This document shows, piece after piece, positions 15,449 through 23,912 of a DNA stretch of 33,609 nucleotides. The first letter of the stretch is position 1. Each line of letters begins with the position of its first letter. Where the stretch lies: assembly GCF_019091455.1 (NCBI RefSeq), contig NZ_JAGXJN010000056.1, positions 1-33,609 of the forward strand, given 5' to 3'. The notes beneath the pieces were generated by a model. It did no database searches. It was not told the origin of the DNA and saw only the letters and a program-made list of their open reading frames with translations. This DNA comes from Chitinophaga sp. GbtcB8 (GTDB taxonomy: Bacteria > Bacteroidota > Bacteroidia > Chitinophagales > Chitinophagaceae). Made by a program: the position numbers and the translations under genes.

Positions 15449-16063
15449 ATGAACCGGATCATTATTCGCGGGTTGTATATCCTTACCAATATTGTATGGT
15501 ACCTGTTCTGGGTATTCCTGGTTATTATTGTTATTGGCATCTGCATTAAAATGTTCACCACCCATAAGCTGGAATGGGACGTACCTGTTACTATAAATGC
15601 GGCCAAACACCTGCCTGTTACGGGTATGGATACGGCGCAGGCGCAGGTATCTTCCCTGCGGGATGTAGAAGGTTTAATGAAGTTCAAAGTGCAGCTTACC
15701 CCGTTGTTATCTGCTATTGTGGTTGTGTTCTTTTCTTTGTCTATGTTCCTGTTCGGCAGTGTGCTTTACAACACCCGCCGTATTTTTCAATCCCTGAAAG
15801 CGGAGGTGCCTTTTAACCCGGAAAATGTAAAGCGCCTGCGTTATATTGGCCTGTTTGTAATAGCGATGGCGGTTATCAATTTTATAGATGCTTTTGTAAA
15901 GAATGTACTGTTCAAAGTTCAGCTGCAGCAGGCAGAGAGCATCTACCATATAAAAATAGTGCTGGGTTTCTGGCCGGTTATTACCGGGCTTATTATCCTG
16001 GTGCTGTCGGAAGTTTTCCGGAAAGGCTACCAGTTAAAAGTGGATAACGAATCTTTTGTATAA
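15449..16063 (+). CDS. DUF2975 membrane protein
   Basis: A 204-aa protein with four predicted membrane helices at about 10-32, 88-108, 131-152 and 168-188, the usual DUF2975 layout. The loop after the second helix (YNTRRIFQSLKAEVPFNPENVKRLRYIG) is the most recognisable family segment. The function of the family is unknown, but genes of this type are regularly followed by a small Cro-type HTH, as here. The ATG 15449-15451 is chosen because it begins just before the first helix. Its TAA overlaps the ATG of the HTH gene by one base (TAATG), so the two are translationally coupled. Confidence 0.87.
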   Translation: MNRIIIRGLYILTNIVWYLFWVFLVIIVIGICIKMFTTHKLEWDVPVTINAAKHLPVTGMDTAQAQVSSLRDVEGLMKFKVQLTPLLSAIVVVFFSLSMFLFGSVLYNTRRIFQSLKAEVPFNPENVKRLRYIGLFVIAMAVINFIDAFVKNVLFKVQLQQAESIYHIKIVLGFWPVITGLIILVLSEVFRKGYQLKVDNESFV

Positions 16064-16272
16064 TGGCGATTATCATAAACCTGGATGTGCAGATGGCAAA
16101 GAACAAGATCTCTTTAACAGAGCTGGCACAGAAAGTAGACATTTCCCTCACGAACCTGTCTTTGCTGAAAACCGGCAAGGTAAAAGGGATCCGTTTTGAC
16201 ACGCTGGAGGCCTTATGCAGGATCCTGAAATGTAAACCCGGTGATATACTGGATATTACAGACGCAGAATAA
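16063..16272 (+). CDS. Small Cro/CI-type HTH regulator (YozG-like)
   Basis: A 69-aa protein that is almost entirely one helix-turn-helix domain: IIINLDVQMAKNKISLTELAQKVDISLTNLSLLKTGKVKGIRFDTLEALCRILKCKPGDIL. The wording matches the YozG-like group paired with DUF2975 proteins. It starts on the last base of the DUF2975 stop codon. A DNA-binding repressor controlled by, or controlling, its membrane partner is the natural model. The palindromes at 15384-15423 are candidate binding sites. Confidence 0.92.
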   Translation: MAIIINLDVQMAKNKISLTELAQKVDISLTNLSLLKTGKVKGIRFDTLEALCRILKCKPGDILDITDAE

Positions 16273-16288
16273 CGTAGTGGTGTTTACG

Positions 16289-16762
16289 TTAGTGGTTCCA
16301 TACAATTAAGCTGTCGTCCGGCACATCATATTCATATACCTGGTGCGTAAGCGTATCTATGTACAACCAGCCGTCTGTAATAAACCGTTTCCCATAATCA
16401 TCTTCATAATCATGGCCCAGGTGGCATACCATGTATTTTGCGCTGTCGGTATCCAGCAGCTGATCCCATAACCAGGCAATGGAGCTGTCTTTGGCGGCGT
16501 TTTGTACAGCGGTATTATCCGTCAGGGAAATGTATTGTGTTACCAGCACATCGGCCCAGCTTAATCTTTCGCGCATGGCGCTGTCTATTTCAAGAGAGCG
16601 GTTCTCTTTACCGGCGGGTGAAAAGGCCCGGTAAGCAGTATCGGCCTGCACAAAAGTGGCACTGTCTGAATGATTGGCGGTAGTGGCGCCGGCGTTGTCC
16701 GGAACAGAGGAACAACCCGCAAAAGCGAATGCGCAAAACAAAGCGGCAAGGGATCTTTTCAT
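16289..16762 (-). CDS. Lipoprotein of unknown function
   Basis: A 157-aa protein with a lipoprotein signal (MKRSLAALFCAFAFAGC, lipobox FAGC, modified Cys17). After a low-complexity Ser/Thr/Ala linker there is a soluble domain with AMRERLSWADVLVTQYISL, then WLWDQLLDTDSAKYMVCHLGHDYEDDYGKRFITDGWLYIDT. No named family recognised; the YID-T-Q-VYEYD end resembles small Bacteroidota periplasmic proteins. It starts 31 bp before its downstream neighbour's mirror gene set (LytTR regulator stop side) and converges on the small HTH with a 16-bp gap. Confidence 0.7.
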   Translation of the reverse strand: MKRSLAALFCAFAFAGCSSVPDNAGATTANHSDSATFVQADTAYRAFSPAGKENRSLEIDSAMRERLSWADVLVTQYISLTDNTAVQNAAKDSSIAWLWDQLLDTDSAKYMVCHLGHDYEDDYGKRFITDGWLYIDTLTHQVYEYDVPDDSLIVWNH

Positions 16763-16792
16763 AGGGGATGAAATAATTGCCAACAAATATAA

Positions 16793-17509
16793 TTAAAAGA
16801 TCCGTTGGCGGATAGCTGCCATAAAAGGCTCCCGGAATTTTTCGCTTACGGGTATTTGTTTGTCGCCAATGAAAATATGATTGTCCTGGATCTTGTCCAG
16901 CTGCGCAATGTTCACAATATAAGAATGGTGTACGCGTATAAACGGGTGGGAAAGCTGTTCCTCAATGTCTTTCAGGCGGCGGTACACCAGTAATTGCTCC
17001 CCGCTGGTAACCAGCCGTACATATTCTTTTTCGCCTTCAAAATAGAGGATGTTGCGCAGCAGCAGCTTATGAAATGTTTTGCCGGATTTAATGAAAAAAT
17101 ATTCTTCCGTTGCAGGTGCGGATGGGGGAGCGATTACTCCCCGGTCTTTTAAATGAAAATGGGTTTCTATTTTTTGTACGGCTGCGTAAAAACGTTTTAA
17201 CGTAATGGGTTTCAGCAGGTAATCCAGCGTGGTATATCCGTAGCTGTCTGCCGCATATTCTGAATAAGCGGTGGTGAATACAATATGGGTGGTTCTGGGC
17301 AGCAGGCCGGCCAGCTCCATGCCGGTAAGCTGTGGCATGTTAATGTCCAGGAAAATAAAATCTACGGTTTGTTCTTTCAGAAAGGCCAGCGCTTCCAGCG
17401 CATCGTAACATTTGGCCAGCAGCTGCCATTCTGTGGTTTGGCGGATGAATATTTCCAGCAGGTTCACGGCATTGGGCTCGTCATCTATAATAATACAGCG
17501 CAGGTTCAT
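16793..17509 (-). CDS. LytTR-family response regulator
   Basis: A 238-aa two-component regulator. The receiver domain spans about 1-120, with the acidic pair D9-D10, phospho-acceptor Asp55 (FIFLDINMP), Thr79-Thr80 and Lys100 (LLKPI). The LytTR DNA-binding domain covers about 135-235 (FFIKSGKTFHKLLLRNILYFEGEKEYVRLVT, then HPFIRVHHSYIVNI). It overlaps the stop of the kinase gene by four bases (ATGA), so the two proteins are made together. LytTR regulators usually bind pairs of short direct repeats. Targets are unknown; the divergent gene at 18713 is a candidate. Confidence 0.95.
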   Translation of the reverse strand: MNLRCIIIDDEPNAVNLLEIFIRQTTEWQLLAKCYDALEALAFLKEQTVDFIFLDINMPQLTGMELAGLLPRTTHIVFTTAYSEYAADSYGYTTLDYLLKPITLKRFYAAVQKIETHFHLKDRGVIAPPSAPATEEYFFIKSGKTFHKLLLRNILYFEGEKEYVRLVTSGEQLLVYRRLKDIEEQLSHPFIRVHHSYIVNIAQLDKIQDNHIFIGDKQIPVSEKFREPFMAAIRQRIF

Positions 17510-18525
17510 TGTAGCGGAATTTTCAGGGATGCATTAAAGTATTTGCCTGCTGGCTGGGCGCTGAGCTCATAGTTGCTGCCAAATAATAACGACAGCCTTT
17601 TGTGCAGGTTGCGGATGCCAAAACCGCTTTGCCCGGTTACGGTTTGTTTATCGTGCAGCAGGTTCTGGGTTTGAAAAAGCAGGTACCCGTTCTCCTGCAC
17701 CAGTGAAATGGTAACGGCATTTTCCGGGTTGGATTTATCGATCCCGTGTTTGAAAATATTCTCTACAAAGGTCATTAATAACATAGGCGGAATGCTGGCC
17801 TCTTTGCGGCAGTTCTGGATAAAGGTAATGGATATCTCGTGCCGGATACGGATCCTTTCCAGGGCAATATAATTTTCAAGGAACTGGATCTCCGTGCCCA
17901 GGGTTACTTCCTCCCGGGGGCTTTCATCCACAAAGTACCGCATGATCTCTGACAGGCGTTCAATGAGCATAGCGGTGCGGGGTGCTTCCTTATAAGCTTC
18001 GTAATAAATATTGTTAAGGGTATTAAACAGGAAATGCGGCTGCACCTGTGATTTCAGGAGGTTCAGCTCTGCCAGGCTTTTTTCTGCAATGATCTCCTCT
18101 GCCTGCCGTTTCAGCTTAAAATAGTCCAGCGCAAAGCGGAATATAAAGCTCAGCACATAGATCACTACACAGGCGGCGCTTACATAAATAATGCTTTTAG
18201 TAGTAATGGGCAGGTACTCTTTGGAAAAGTATTTATTGTAGATGTATTGGGAAAGATAGCTGCGGGTAATGCCTACCAGCGCAAGAAAAAAAATGGATGC
18301 CAGCGCGTAAGGCAGTAACCGTTCTTTTTTATAAAACACCGGTAACAGGAAATGGATGTTGCCATAAATTATAATGGCATAGAACGCCGTGCTGATGGCC
18401 GTAAAGGCAGCTGCCTGCACCACGCCATCCATCGGCAGCATGGAAAAGAAATTGATCAGGAACACAAAACCCCAGAGCAGCCATTGCAGCTGCACGGGGC
18501 TGGCCTGGCCGGAAAATATCTTCAT
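17506..18525 (-). CDS. Sensor histidine kinase, LytS/YehU type
   Basis: A 339-aa membrane kinase. Four hydrophobic helices occupy about 12-30, 38-58, 70-88 and 110-132, with no large extracytoplasmic sensor. The His_kinase domain has the phospho-accepting His164 in QVQPHFLFNTLNNIYYEA. The ATPase domain contains TFVENIFKHGI and GFGIRNLHKRLSLLFG. The first 12 codons of the longer frame are discarded in favour of the ATG at 18523-18525. It is paired with the LytTR regulator downstream. The signal is unknown. Confidence 0.93.
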   Translation of the reverse strand: MKIFSGQASPVQLQWLLWGFVFLINFFSMLPMDGVVQAAAFTAISTAFYAIIIYGNIHFLLPVFYKKERLLPYALASIFFLALVGITRSYLSQYIYNKYFSKEYLPITTKSIIYVSAACVVIYVLSFIFRFALDYFKLKRQAEEIIAEKSLAELNLLKSQVQPHFLFNTLNNIYYEAYKEAPRTAMLIERLSEIMRYFVDESPREEVTLGTEIQFLENYIALERIRIRHEISITFIQNCRKEASIPPMLLMTFVENIFKHGIDKSNPENAVTISLVQENGYLLFQTQNLLHDKQTVTGQSGFGIRNLHKRLSLLFGSNYELSAQPAGKYFNASLKIPLQ

Positions 18526-18712
18526 AATTAAAGGTACAAAGATTTTAAGGCTGCCTGCCACCTGTTTTCAACCGTTGGCCGGTAAAATTCAACCGTTGCC
18601 GTTATTGAACACTATGCGGGTACGGCTAAAGTATGTGCGTGAATAATTGAATTGATTTTTATAAGCAGCAGCGGCGGCAGACATTTGTTTTTATTATTCC
18701 AATACAACCGCT

Positions 18713-19516
18713 ATGAAAAATAACATTGTTATCGGCATATTAATATTGATCGCCATTATGGCCGGTGTACTGGCGCCCCTGGTGCTGGAGGCGCAGGCTA
18801 CGGATACGGTGGCGCCGGGCAGCCAGATCCTGAACACCCGTTTGCTGAAACCCGGGCTGCGCCAGTACCTGGTGTATTACCAGCGCCCGCAATCGCCTAA
18901 AATGTTATGGTGCTGGTACTGGCTGCGCGATATTAAAACAGCTACCCGCAACGGGGAGCCGGTATTCACCATCAGCCAGCACTGGTATGGCGCTGATACT
19001 ACCAGTTACCGGGCTTATTTTTCTGTGAACAGCGCAAAGGATTTTACCCCCCTTTACCACCAGGAAACTGCCAAAAACTGCCTGGCAGCCTATAACTGGG
19101 GAACAGCCGGTATTAACGCTGCTGATACAGTAACAGATAATTCAAAGAAAGGATTTACGCTGCAGTTTGACCGGCCCAACTTTAACTGGAACCTGGATGT
19201 GGAAACTTTTGAAATGCTGCCGTTAGCTGCGGGTAAAACATTTGCCATTAACTTTTATGATGCCGGTTTAGACCTTCCCGGATTTGTGATCTATAAAGTA
19301 AGCGGCAGCGAAGCGCTTACCACGCTGGATAACAAAAGCGTGGATTGCTGGAAGCTGGTGACCAGCGGTAACAATAAAGGTGTTGACTATACGCAAACTT
19401 TCTGGATCAGTAAAAAGGAGCATGAATTTTTGAAAGAGGAAGATGTGTATGGAGGTATGTACCGCTGTAAAGTAAAGCTGCCGGCCTTTATGCCGGATGT
19501 ACTGACACATTTTTAA
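18713..19516 (+). CDS. Secreted beta-rich protein, DUF3108-like
   Basis: A 267-aa protein with an N-terminal signal or anchor segment (about 4-26) and a beta-rich mature domain containing WYGADTTSYRAYFSV, FQ-type strands, and a YTQTFWISKKEHEFLKEEDVYGGMYRCKVKL ending. The last segment resembles the DUF3108-type fold of periplasmic proteins in which a substrate conversion is read out on beta strands, but the assignment is tentative. It is divergent from the LytS kinase and followed 12 bp later by the next gene, probably in one transcript. Confidence 0.7.
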   Translation: MKNNIVIGILILIAIMAGVLAPLVLEAQATDTVAPGSQILNTRLLKPGLRQYLVYYQRPQSPKMLWCWYWLRDIKTATRNGEPVFTISQHWYGADTTSYRAYFSVNSAKDFTPLYHQETAKNCLAAYNWGTAGINAADTVTDNSKKGFTLQFDRPNFNWNLDVETFEMLPLAAGKTFAINFYDAGLDLPGFVIYKVSGSEALTTLDNKSVDCWKLVTSGNNKGVDYTQTFWISKKEHEFLKEEDVYGGMYRCKVKLPAFMPDVLTHF

Positions 19517-19528
19517 ACCTGTTGTAAA

Positions 19529-20272
19529 ATGATCACCTGTATGAAATATACTTTTCTGCCAGTGGTGTTTATACTGGGCAGCTTGTTCTTTATGCAGGCC
19601 TTGCCGGAAGAAACACCGGTGAATAATAAGAACGAGGTATTTGTGCTGGCTACCTTATACAGCCGCCATAACAGCACACCGGTATATAACCTGGATACGC
19701 TGAAAAAGATCATTAATGCCATTGCGCCGCAGGTATTTGTGCTGGACGTAAACCCGAAGGAATTAAAGGAGCAGAAAGTGTATCCGTCCAAGATAGAGTA
19801 CCCGGGTGTAATATTCCCGCTGGTAAATGAAATGCAACGCCCGGCTTATGCTGCAGAGCCGCCGGAACCTGTTTTTACTGAAATAGTGCAGGCTGTGATC
19901 AAAGCGCATAAAGAGTTTGACAGCACTCAGGCCGATGCCTCCCGCTCACTGCAGCGGTATACCGGCAGCCTGTTTAATGTGCTGAAAATAGTATGGCAAA
20001 CACCTGCTGATGTGAACGGGCCGCGCACGGATAAAGCGCTGGCGGGTAAACGCGCGCTGGAAGACCAGCTTATAGGCCCGGTAGATATGGACGGCGACCG
20101 GCGCTGGACGCAGAACATTGTAAATGTAACGCTGCAGGCCGCCAAAGCGCACCCCGGCAAACGTATACTGGTATTGATAGGAATAGAGAACTGCCATGGC
20201 GTGCGGGCTGCCCTGCGCGCACAAAATAGCATACAACTTGTTGATATGGAACAGTGGCTTCGCCGCCAATAA
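19529..20272 (+). CDS. Secreted protein, possible degenerate TIKI/ChaN-type fold
   Basis: A 247-aa exported protein (signal at about 5-25; an ATG four codons further on, at 19541, is an equally good start). It opens with EVFVLATLYSRHNSTPVYNLDTLKKIINAIAPQVFVLDV and ends with PGKRILVLIGIENCHGVRAAL. This layout, an N-terminal strand with His followed by a helix and a 'P-x-V' strand, plus a late 'G-x-x-N-C-H' strand, recalls the TIKI/TraB/ChaN superfamily, but the usual metal-binding GxxH is not present, so activity is doubtful. It forms an apparent operon with the preceding secreted protein. Confidence 0.65.
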   Translation: MITCMKYTFLPVVFILGSLFFMQALPEETPVNNKNEVFVLATLYSRHNSTPVYNLDTLKKIINAIAPQVFVLDVNPKELKEQKVYPSKIEYPGVIFPLVNEMQRPAYAAEPPEPVFTEIVQAVIKAHKEFDSTQADASRSLQRYTGSLFNVLKIVWQTPADVNGPRTDKALAGKRALEDQLIGPVDMDGDRRWTQNIVNVTLQAAKAHPGKRILVLIGIENCHGVRAALRAQNSIQLVDMEQWLRRQ

Positions 20273-20314
20273 CGGTAACCCATATACTGTAATGTACCAT
20301 CCTTCCGCCGGAAG

Positions 20315-20337
20315 GGGAGCTGAAAGGCTCCCTTTTT
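20315..20337 (+). terminator. Rho-independent terminator
   Basis: GGGAGC (20315-20320), a 6-nt loop and GCTCCC (20327-20332) followed by five T. A second small hairpin (CCTTCCGCCGGAAGG, 20301-20315) lies just before it. It ends the two-gene unit at 18713-20272. Confidence 0.85.
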
Positions 20338-20432
20338 CATTTAGTATAAATATATGGTATTAAAATGTTATGTATTTTAAAGCTGCCGGTAGTAACTTGC
20401 GGGCCTATTCCTATACGAACTAAATAAGAAAA

Positions 20433-21038
20433 ATGAAAAGTCACAAATTGTTGTTAGCTGCTGCAGTAACCGCCGTTATGGCATCCTGCGGAAAAGATGA
20501 TGCAAAACCGGAAGGAAATGCTTCTGAGATCCAGGGGACCTATGATTTTGTAGGGATGAGCGTTGCCGGCATCAGCACGGTTACCGTACCTGAATCCAAT
20601 GAAAAAACCATTACCTACAATGCTTACAAAACCAAGGAAAATGTTGGGTCTTTAGTGGTAGATGCCAGCAAGTTTGTTTCTACTGCTATGGGTTATTCCA
20701 TTGATACTACTGTAAAATCCGAGTATTATGATGAAGGCCTGCTGGAAGATACTTATGAGCTGCCTTTCAAAGTCACCATACCGCCGGCTGGAAGTAACGC
20801 AACCTATAAGCTGGTTGGCACTGATTCTATCCATTTCGATAAGGGTTTTATTACCGTACCGGATGATCCCAACATGGGCGGCGCTACCCAGGAATCCGGT
20901 GCAAGAATAACCTGGAAAGGTGATACCCTGGTTATGCGTTCTGTGTTTAGCGCTACCACTACCCGGTTACAGTCCGGCTTTACCGTGATCACTGTGTTTA
21001 ATTCTGTACAGGAAGTAAGGCTGAAGAAAAGAAAATAG
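20433..21038 (+). CDS. Lipoprotein of unknown function, lipocalin-like
   Basis: A 201-aa lipoprotein with signal MKSHKLLLAAAVTAVMASC (lipid-modified Cys19) and a Lys/Asp linker. The mature part begins EIQGTYDFVGMS and continues as alternating beta strands with many Thr and Val (YKLVGTDSIHFDKGFITV, ITWKGDTLVMRSVF), ending in VQEVRLKKRK. The 'I-x-G-T-Y' opening followed by beta strands resembles lipocalin-like domains of Bacteroidota lipoproteins; no specific family recognised. It is monocistronic, between two terminators. Confidence 0.75.
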   Translation: MKSHKLLLAAAVTAVMASCGKDDAKPEGNASEIQGTYDFVGMSVAGISTVTVPESNEKTITYNAYKTKENVGSLVVDASKFVSTAMGYSIDTTVKSEYYDEGLLEDTYELPFKVTIPPAGSNATYKLVGTDSIHFDKGFITVPDDPNMGGATQESGARITWKGDTLVMRSVFSATTTRLQSGFTVITVFNSVQEVRLKKRK

Positions 21039-21065
21039 CTCTCTCGATTGCGTATTCTAATAAAC

Positions 21066-21102
21066 AAGGGCGTGCTGGTTTTCAGCCGCCCTTCCTCTTT
21101 TT
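21066..21102 (+). terminator. Rho-independent terminator after the lipoprotein gene
   Basis: AAGGGC (21066-21071) pairs with GCCCTT (21088-21093), with inner GCTG/CAGC pairing, followed by CCTC and five T. The T tract reaches the stop codon of the convergent ThuA-like gene. Confidence 0.75.
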
Positions 21103-22018
21103 AATGCCCCTTGGGCACATCTGTAACTGCACGCAGGCTCACGGCATTTTTAGTGGGGAAGTTAGCCGGTACCGGGTAGCTAACCTTACCACTGCCCAGC
21201 CATTCCGCTACGCGGATCATAGTGGTTTCAAAACCAATGCAGCGGTAGCTGAGCGGGTACACGTCGCCCTTCCATAAATGCCCCATGCTGGAATTATATA
21301 CCCGGCCTTTTCCATACTTTACCACCCATTCCACCGGCCATGTTTTGTTGCTGATGCTATCGTACGCGGCGGAGAGCACGGTAATGTTCTCTGCAGGGCC
21401 GCGCGGGTAGCGGTACAGTTCCATGGAAGCAGTTTTCCATTCATCCGGAAAGCCTTTGTTAATGGGATGGCGTTGCTGGATGTGTATCACCGCATCAAAG
21501 CGGTCGCCATGATTGGTGGCATCTCCCTGGCCGGGTGGCAGGCGCTGTATATGACCATTGGGATCAATGATGAGCGCAAAACCGGTGGTTTTAGAACGCC
21601 ATCCCAGGCCTATCATTTTATCATACTCCTTCCAGTGCGGGAAGGCATTGTTGCCGGAATGCAGGATGTATAAGCCGCCGCCTGCTTTTACATATTGCTC
21701 CAGCGCTATTTCAACAGCGCGGGGCCAGCGCATGGCGGTATCATTGATGTTATTGGTGTTCTGGATCACCACATCATAGTTCTTAAAGTTGGGCTGCCAC
21801 TGCGCCCAGCGCGGATCATGGGCGGTAGGTGGCGTGGTGGAGACAGATACATCGAACAAATTACTTTCTTCCAGGATAGCTTTGGTGAGCTGCGTGGTTT
21901 GCTGCCAGTTGTGGTTACTGAAGCCATCTACGATCAGCACCCGGATATGCTTTTGTGCATGGGTAACCGTATGTACGCAGGAAAGTATAAATAACAGCTG
22001 CACCGCTTTACATAACAT
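21101..22018 (-). CDS. ThuA-like domain protein, secreted
   Basis: A 305-aa protein with a signal peptide (about 1-21, ending THAQ) followed by a ThuA-type, glutamine-amidotransferase-like fold: IRVLIVDGFSNHNWQQTTQLTKAIL, then YDVVIQNTNNIN, and ALEQYVKAGGGLYILHSGNNAFPHWKEYDKMIGLGW. The HSGNN segment replaces the nucleophile elbow of true amidotransferases, as is usual in ThuA proteins. The C-terminal half has WPVEWVVKYGKGRVYNSSMGHLW and RVAEWLGSGKV, also family-typical. In Bacteroidota such proteins are linked to sugar metabolism, with 3-keto-glucoside processing suggested; no partner genes are adjacent here. Confidence 0.9.
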   Translation of the reverse strand: MLCKAVQLLFILSCVHTVTHAQKHIRVLIVDGFSNHNWQQTTQLTKAILEESNLFDVSVSTTPPTAHDPRWAQWQPNFKNYDVVIQNTNNINDTAMRWPRAVEIALEQYVKAGGGLYILHSGNNAFPHWKEYDKMIGLGWRSKTTGFALIIDPNGHIQRLPPGQGDATNHGDRFDAVIHIQQRHPINKGFPDEWKTASMELYRYPRGPAENITVLSAAYDSISNKTWPVEWVVKYGKGRVYNSSMGHLWKGDVYPLSYRCIGFETTMIRVAEWLGSGKVSYPVPANFPTKNAVSLRAVTDVPKGH

Positions 22019-22095
22019 ATAAAAAATGTTTGACGGTTAAATTAGCAAAAGGCCGGCATTTGCCCGGTTTATTTGTGTTAACCGGTTATAAAAAC

Positions 22096-22120
22096 AAAAC
22101 CCGCTACAGGAGCGGGTTTT
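22096..22120 (-). terminator. Bidirectional-looking terminator hairpin
   Basis: A perfect 10-bp stem AAAACCCGCT (22096-22105) and AGCGGGTTTT (22111-22120) with a 5-nt loop. On the minus strand the stem is followed by GTTTTTAT-type sequence, so it ends transcription of the small cysteine-rich gene before the ThuA-like gene. Confidence 0.85.
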
Positions 22121-22141
22121 ACTTCAGTTAATACCAGTGGC

Positions 22142-22516
22142 TTAGTCTCTTACAAAACGTACATGTGTGGTAAGGGTGTTACCACAGTCGCAGGTAATTA
22201 CATCGATCACCATAATGTTACCGGACGGCAATGTAATGCTGCCTTCATACGTTTTACAGCTGCCGGAGGTGCTGAACAGCGAAAGTACCACCAGGGTAGG
22301 GGTGGCTGTGCTGCCTGCCTCACTTACAAAAGCATGTGCAATATCACAGGCGGCGCTGGTTTCCACGCAGTAATACTTATCACCTCTGCTATCATAATAA
22401 TCACATCTTTTGTCGGCTGCTTTGGCAAAGGGCTTGCTGGCAGAATGGCTTACGTTAACATGGCACAGGCAAAATACAAGGCATAACAGGGTGGATAATA
22501 CTAGGGCTTTTTTCAT
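22142..22516 (-). CDS. Small secreted cysteine-rich protein
   Basis: A 124-aa protein with a signal peptide (MKKALVLSTLLCLVFCLCHV, to about residue 26). The mature part holds six Cys: RCDYYD, KYYCVE, SAACDI, SGSCKT and the pair VITCDCGN. This could give two or three disulfides. No family recognised. The ATG at 22514-22516 is chosen because it starts the signal peptide. It is divergent from the LuxR-type regulator, 105 bp apart. Confidence 0.72.
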   Translation of the reverse strand: MKKALVLSTLLCLVFCLCHVNVSHSASKPFAKAADKRCDYYDSRGDKYYCVETSAACDIAHAFVSEAGSTATPTLVVLSLFSTSGSCKTYEGSITLPSGNIMVIDVITCDCGNTLTTHVRFVRD

Positions 22517-22583
22517 GGCATTTGAGTTTGGGTTTGAGGAATTTGAAATGATCATATAAGATAACGAAACTTATTTAAAATGT

Positions 22584-22591
22584 TATTTTTG
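22584..22591 (+). promoter_or_regulatory. Candidate -7 box for the LuxR-type regulator
   Basis: TATTTTTG fits the Bacteroidota -7 consensus TAnnTTTG exactly and lies 30 nt before the ATG at 22622. No clear -33 TTTG at the usual spacing was seen. Confidence 0.35.
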
Positions 22592-22621
22592 CCTTAACAC
22601 AAAACCTCAACTGTATAACTG

Positions 22622-23095
22622 ATGGCAGCTTCCTTCCTGTCAAAGCACAAACATATTATCCTGTATGGCGTTTGCCTGGCGTTGCTGTTATTTTTACTAA
22701 AATGGCTGGAGCTGCGTTTGATCATTATTAACCACGCTTTTGAGGTATACATTGGCGCCATTGCTGTGATCTTCACTGCATTAGGCATCTGGCTGGCGCT
22801 GAAGCTCACCAAACCCAAAGTAAGAACGGTGATCGTGGAAAAGGAGGTGTACATTCAGCATGGCGGTGAATTTACCCTGAACGAGCGGGAGCTGCAGCAG
22901 CTGGGCCTCAGCAACCGGGAGCTGGAAGTATTGCAGCTAATGGCAGCGGGATTGAGCAACCAGGAAATTGCCGGCCGTTTATTTGTGTCTTTAAACACCA
23001 TCAAAACCCATTCTTCCAAACTGTTCGAGAAAATGGATGTAAAGCGCCGTACCCAGGCCGTGGAAAAGGCTAAACGCCTGCGGATCATACCTTAA
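22622..23095 (+). CDS. Membrane-tethered LuxR-type HTH regulator
   Basis: A 157-aa protein with two transmembrane helices (about 11-27 and 42-62), a short linker (VRTVIVEKEVYIQHGGEF) and a C-terminal LuxR/GerE helix-turn-helix. The HTH is textbook: LSNRELEVLQLMAAGLSNQEIAGRLFVSLNTIKTHSSKLFEKMDVKRRTQAV (about 96-147). There is no receiver domain, so the signal presumably comes through the membrane helices or the linker. The downstream DUF4199 gene, 130 bp away on the same strand, may be its partner or target. Confidence 0.93.
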   Translation: MAASFLSKHKHIILYGVCLALLLFLLKWLELRLIIINHAFEVYIGAIAVIFTALGIWLALKLTKPKVRTVIVEKEVYIQHGGEFTLNERELQQLGLSNRELEVLQLMAAGLSNQEIAGRLFVSLNTIKTHSSKLFEKMDVKRRTQAVEKAKRLRIIP

Positions 23096-23118
23096 GGTGA
23101 GTATCCTTTAGCTGGAAA

Positions 23119-23156
23119 GGGCAAAAATCATCCTAAAGTATGAAGTCCGTTTGCCC
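23119..23156. repeat. Inverted repeat between LuxR-type gene and DUF4199 gene
   Basis: GGGCAAA (23119-23125) and TTTGCCC (23150-23156) are perfect reverse complements separated by 24 nt, within the 130-bp gap. They could be a regulator site or a weak transcript-end hairpin; no T run follows. Confidence 0.4.
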
Positions 23157-23225
23157 CTAAAGCCCCAAATTTGTGCTCATCAACCTAATGCACGCCTCCG
23201 GGCGTACAAACCTAAATCTTACCGC

Positions 23226-23765
23226 ATGAAAAAGAATGTATGGATCTTTGGCCTGATATCCGGCCTGATTGTAACCGCCATGATGCTCTATTCCGTGGCC
23301 AAATGTTATAGTGATCCTGATTTTGAAGGCAACATGGTGCTGGGATATGCCGCCATGATCCTGGCTTTCTCTACGATCTTTGTAGCGATCAAAAATTTCA
23401 GGGATAAATATAACGGAGGCGTAATATCCTTTGGAAAGGCTTTCAGGATAGGCCTGTATATTACCCTCGTCGCTTCTACCATTTATGTGCTGGTATGGCT
23501 GGTGGAGTATTACGTGTTTGTCCCGGACTTTATGGATAAATATACCGCGCACATGATCAAAGTAAAACAGGACAGTGGCGCCAGCTTGCAGGAAATTCAA
23601 AAGCAGACCCGCCAGCTGGCCAGCATGCAGGAAATGTATAAGAACCCGCTTTTTGTGGTGCTCTTCACCTATTTTGAGATCTTACCGATTGGGCTGGCGG
23701 TTGCGCTCATCAGTGCGCTGATCTTAAAAAAGAAAGGTGGCGCAGCGGCAGCAATTAATAATTAA
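23226..23765 (+). CDS. DUF4199 membrane protein (second copy)
   Basis: A 179-aa protein with four membrane helices (about 5-22, 37-55, 76-98 and 143-165) and the DUF4199 layout, including ISFGKAFRIGLYITLVASTIYVLVWLVEYYVFVPDF and a charged helix (IQKQTRQLASMQEMY) before the last helix. The ATG at 23226 starts just before the first helix; the longer frame is not supported. The last residues (INN) and the stop codon are encoded by a TTAATAAT-type repeat. It is distinct from the DUF4199 protein at 10166. Confidence 0.88.
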   Translation: MKKNVWIFGLISGLIVTAMMLYSVAKCYSDPDFEGNMVLGYAAMILAFSTIFVAIKNFRDKYNGGVISFGKAFRIGLYITLVASTIYVLVWLVEYYVFVPDFMDKYTAHMIKVKQDSGASLQEIQKQTRQLASMQEMYKNPLFVVLFTYFEILPIGLAVALISALILKKKGGAAAAINN

Positions 23766-23856
23766 TAGATTGTGTTGGGGGCTGCATATTGCTTGTGATG
23801 TGTGTTGTGCTTGTTATTGATGTATGCGTAATCCAGCTATCAGACCGTAATAAAAG

Positions 23857-23894
23857 AAATGCAGCGATACTACAATAATATCGCTGCATTTTTA
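23857..23894. terminator. Bidirectional terminator between convergent genes
   Basis: A 13-bp perfect stem (23857-23869 with 23879-23891, AAATGCAGCGATA/TATCGCTGCATTT) with a 9-nt loop and T/A tracts on both sides. It separates the convergent DUF4199 and MATE genes. The outer flanks (about 23753-23767 and 23892-23913) are TTAATAAT/ATTAATTATT arms that include the stop codons of both genes. Confidence 0.9.
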
Positions 23895-23912
23895 TTAATT
23901 ATTCATTATTAA

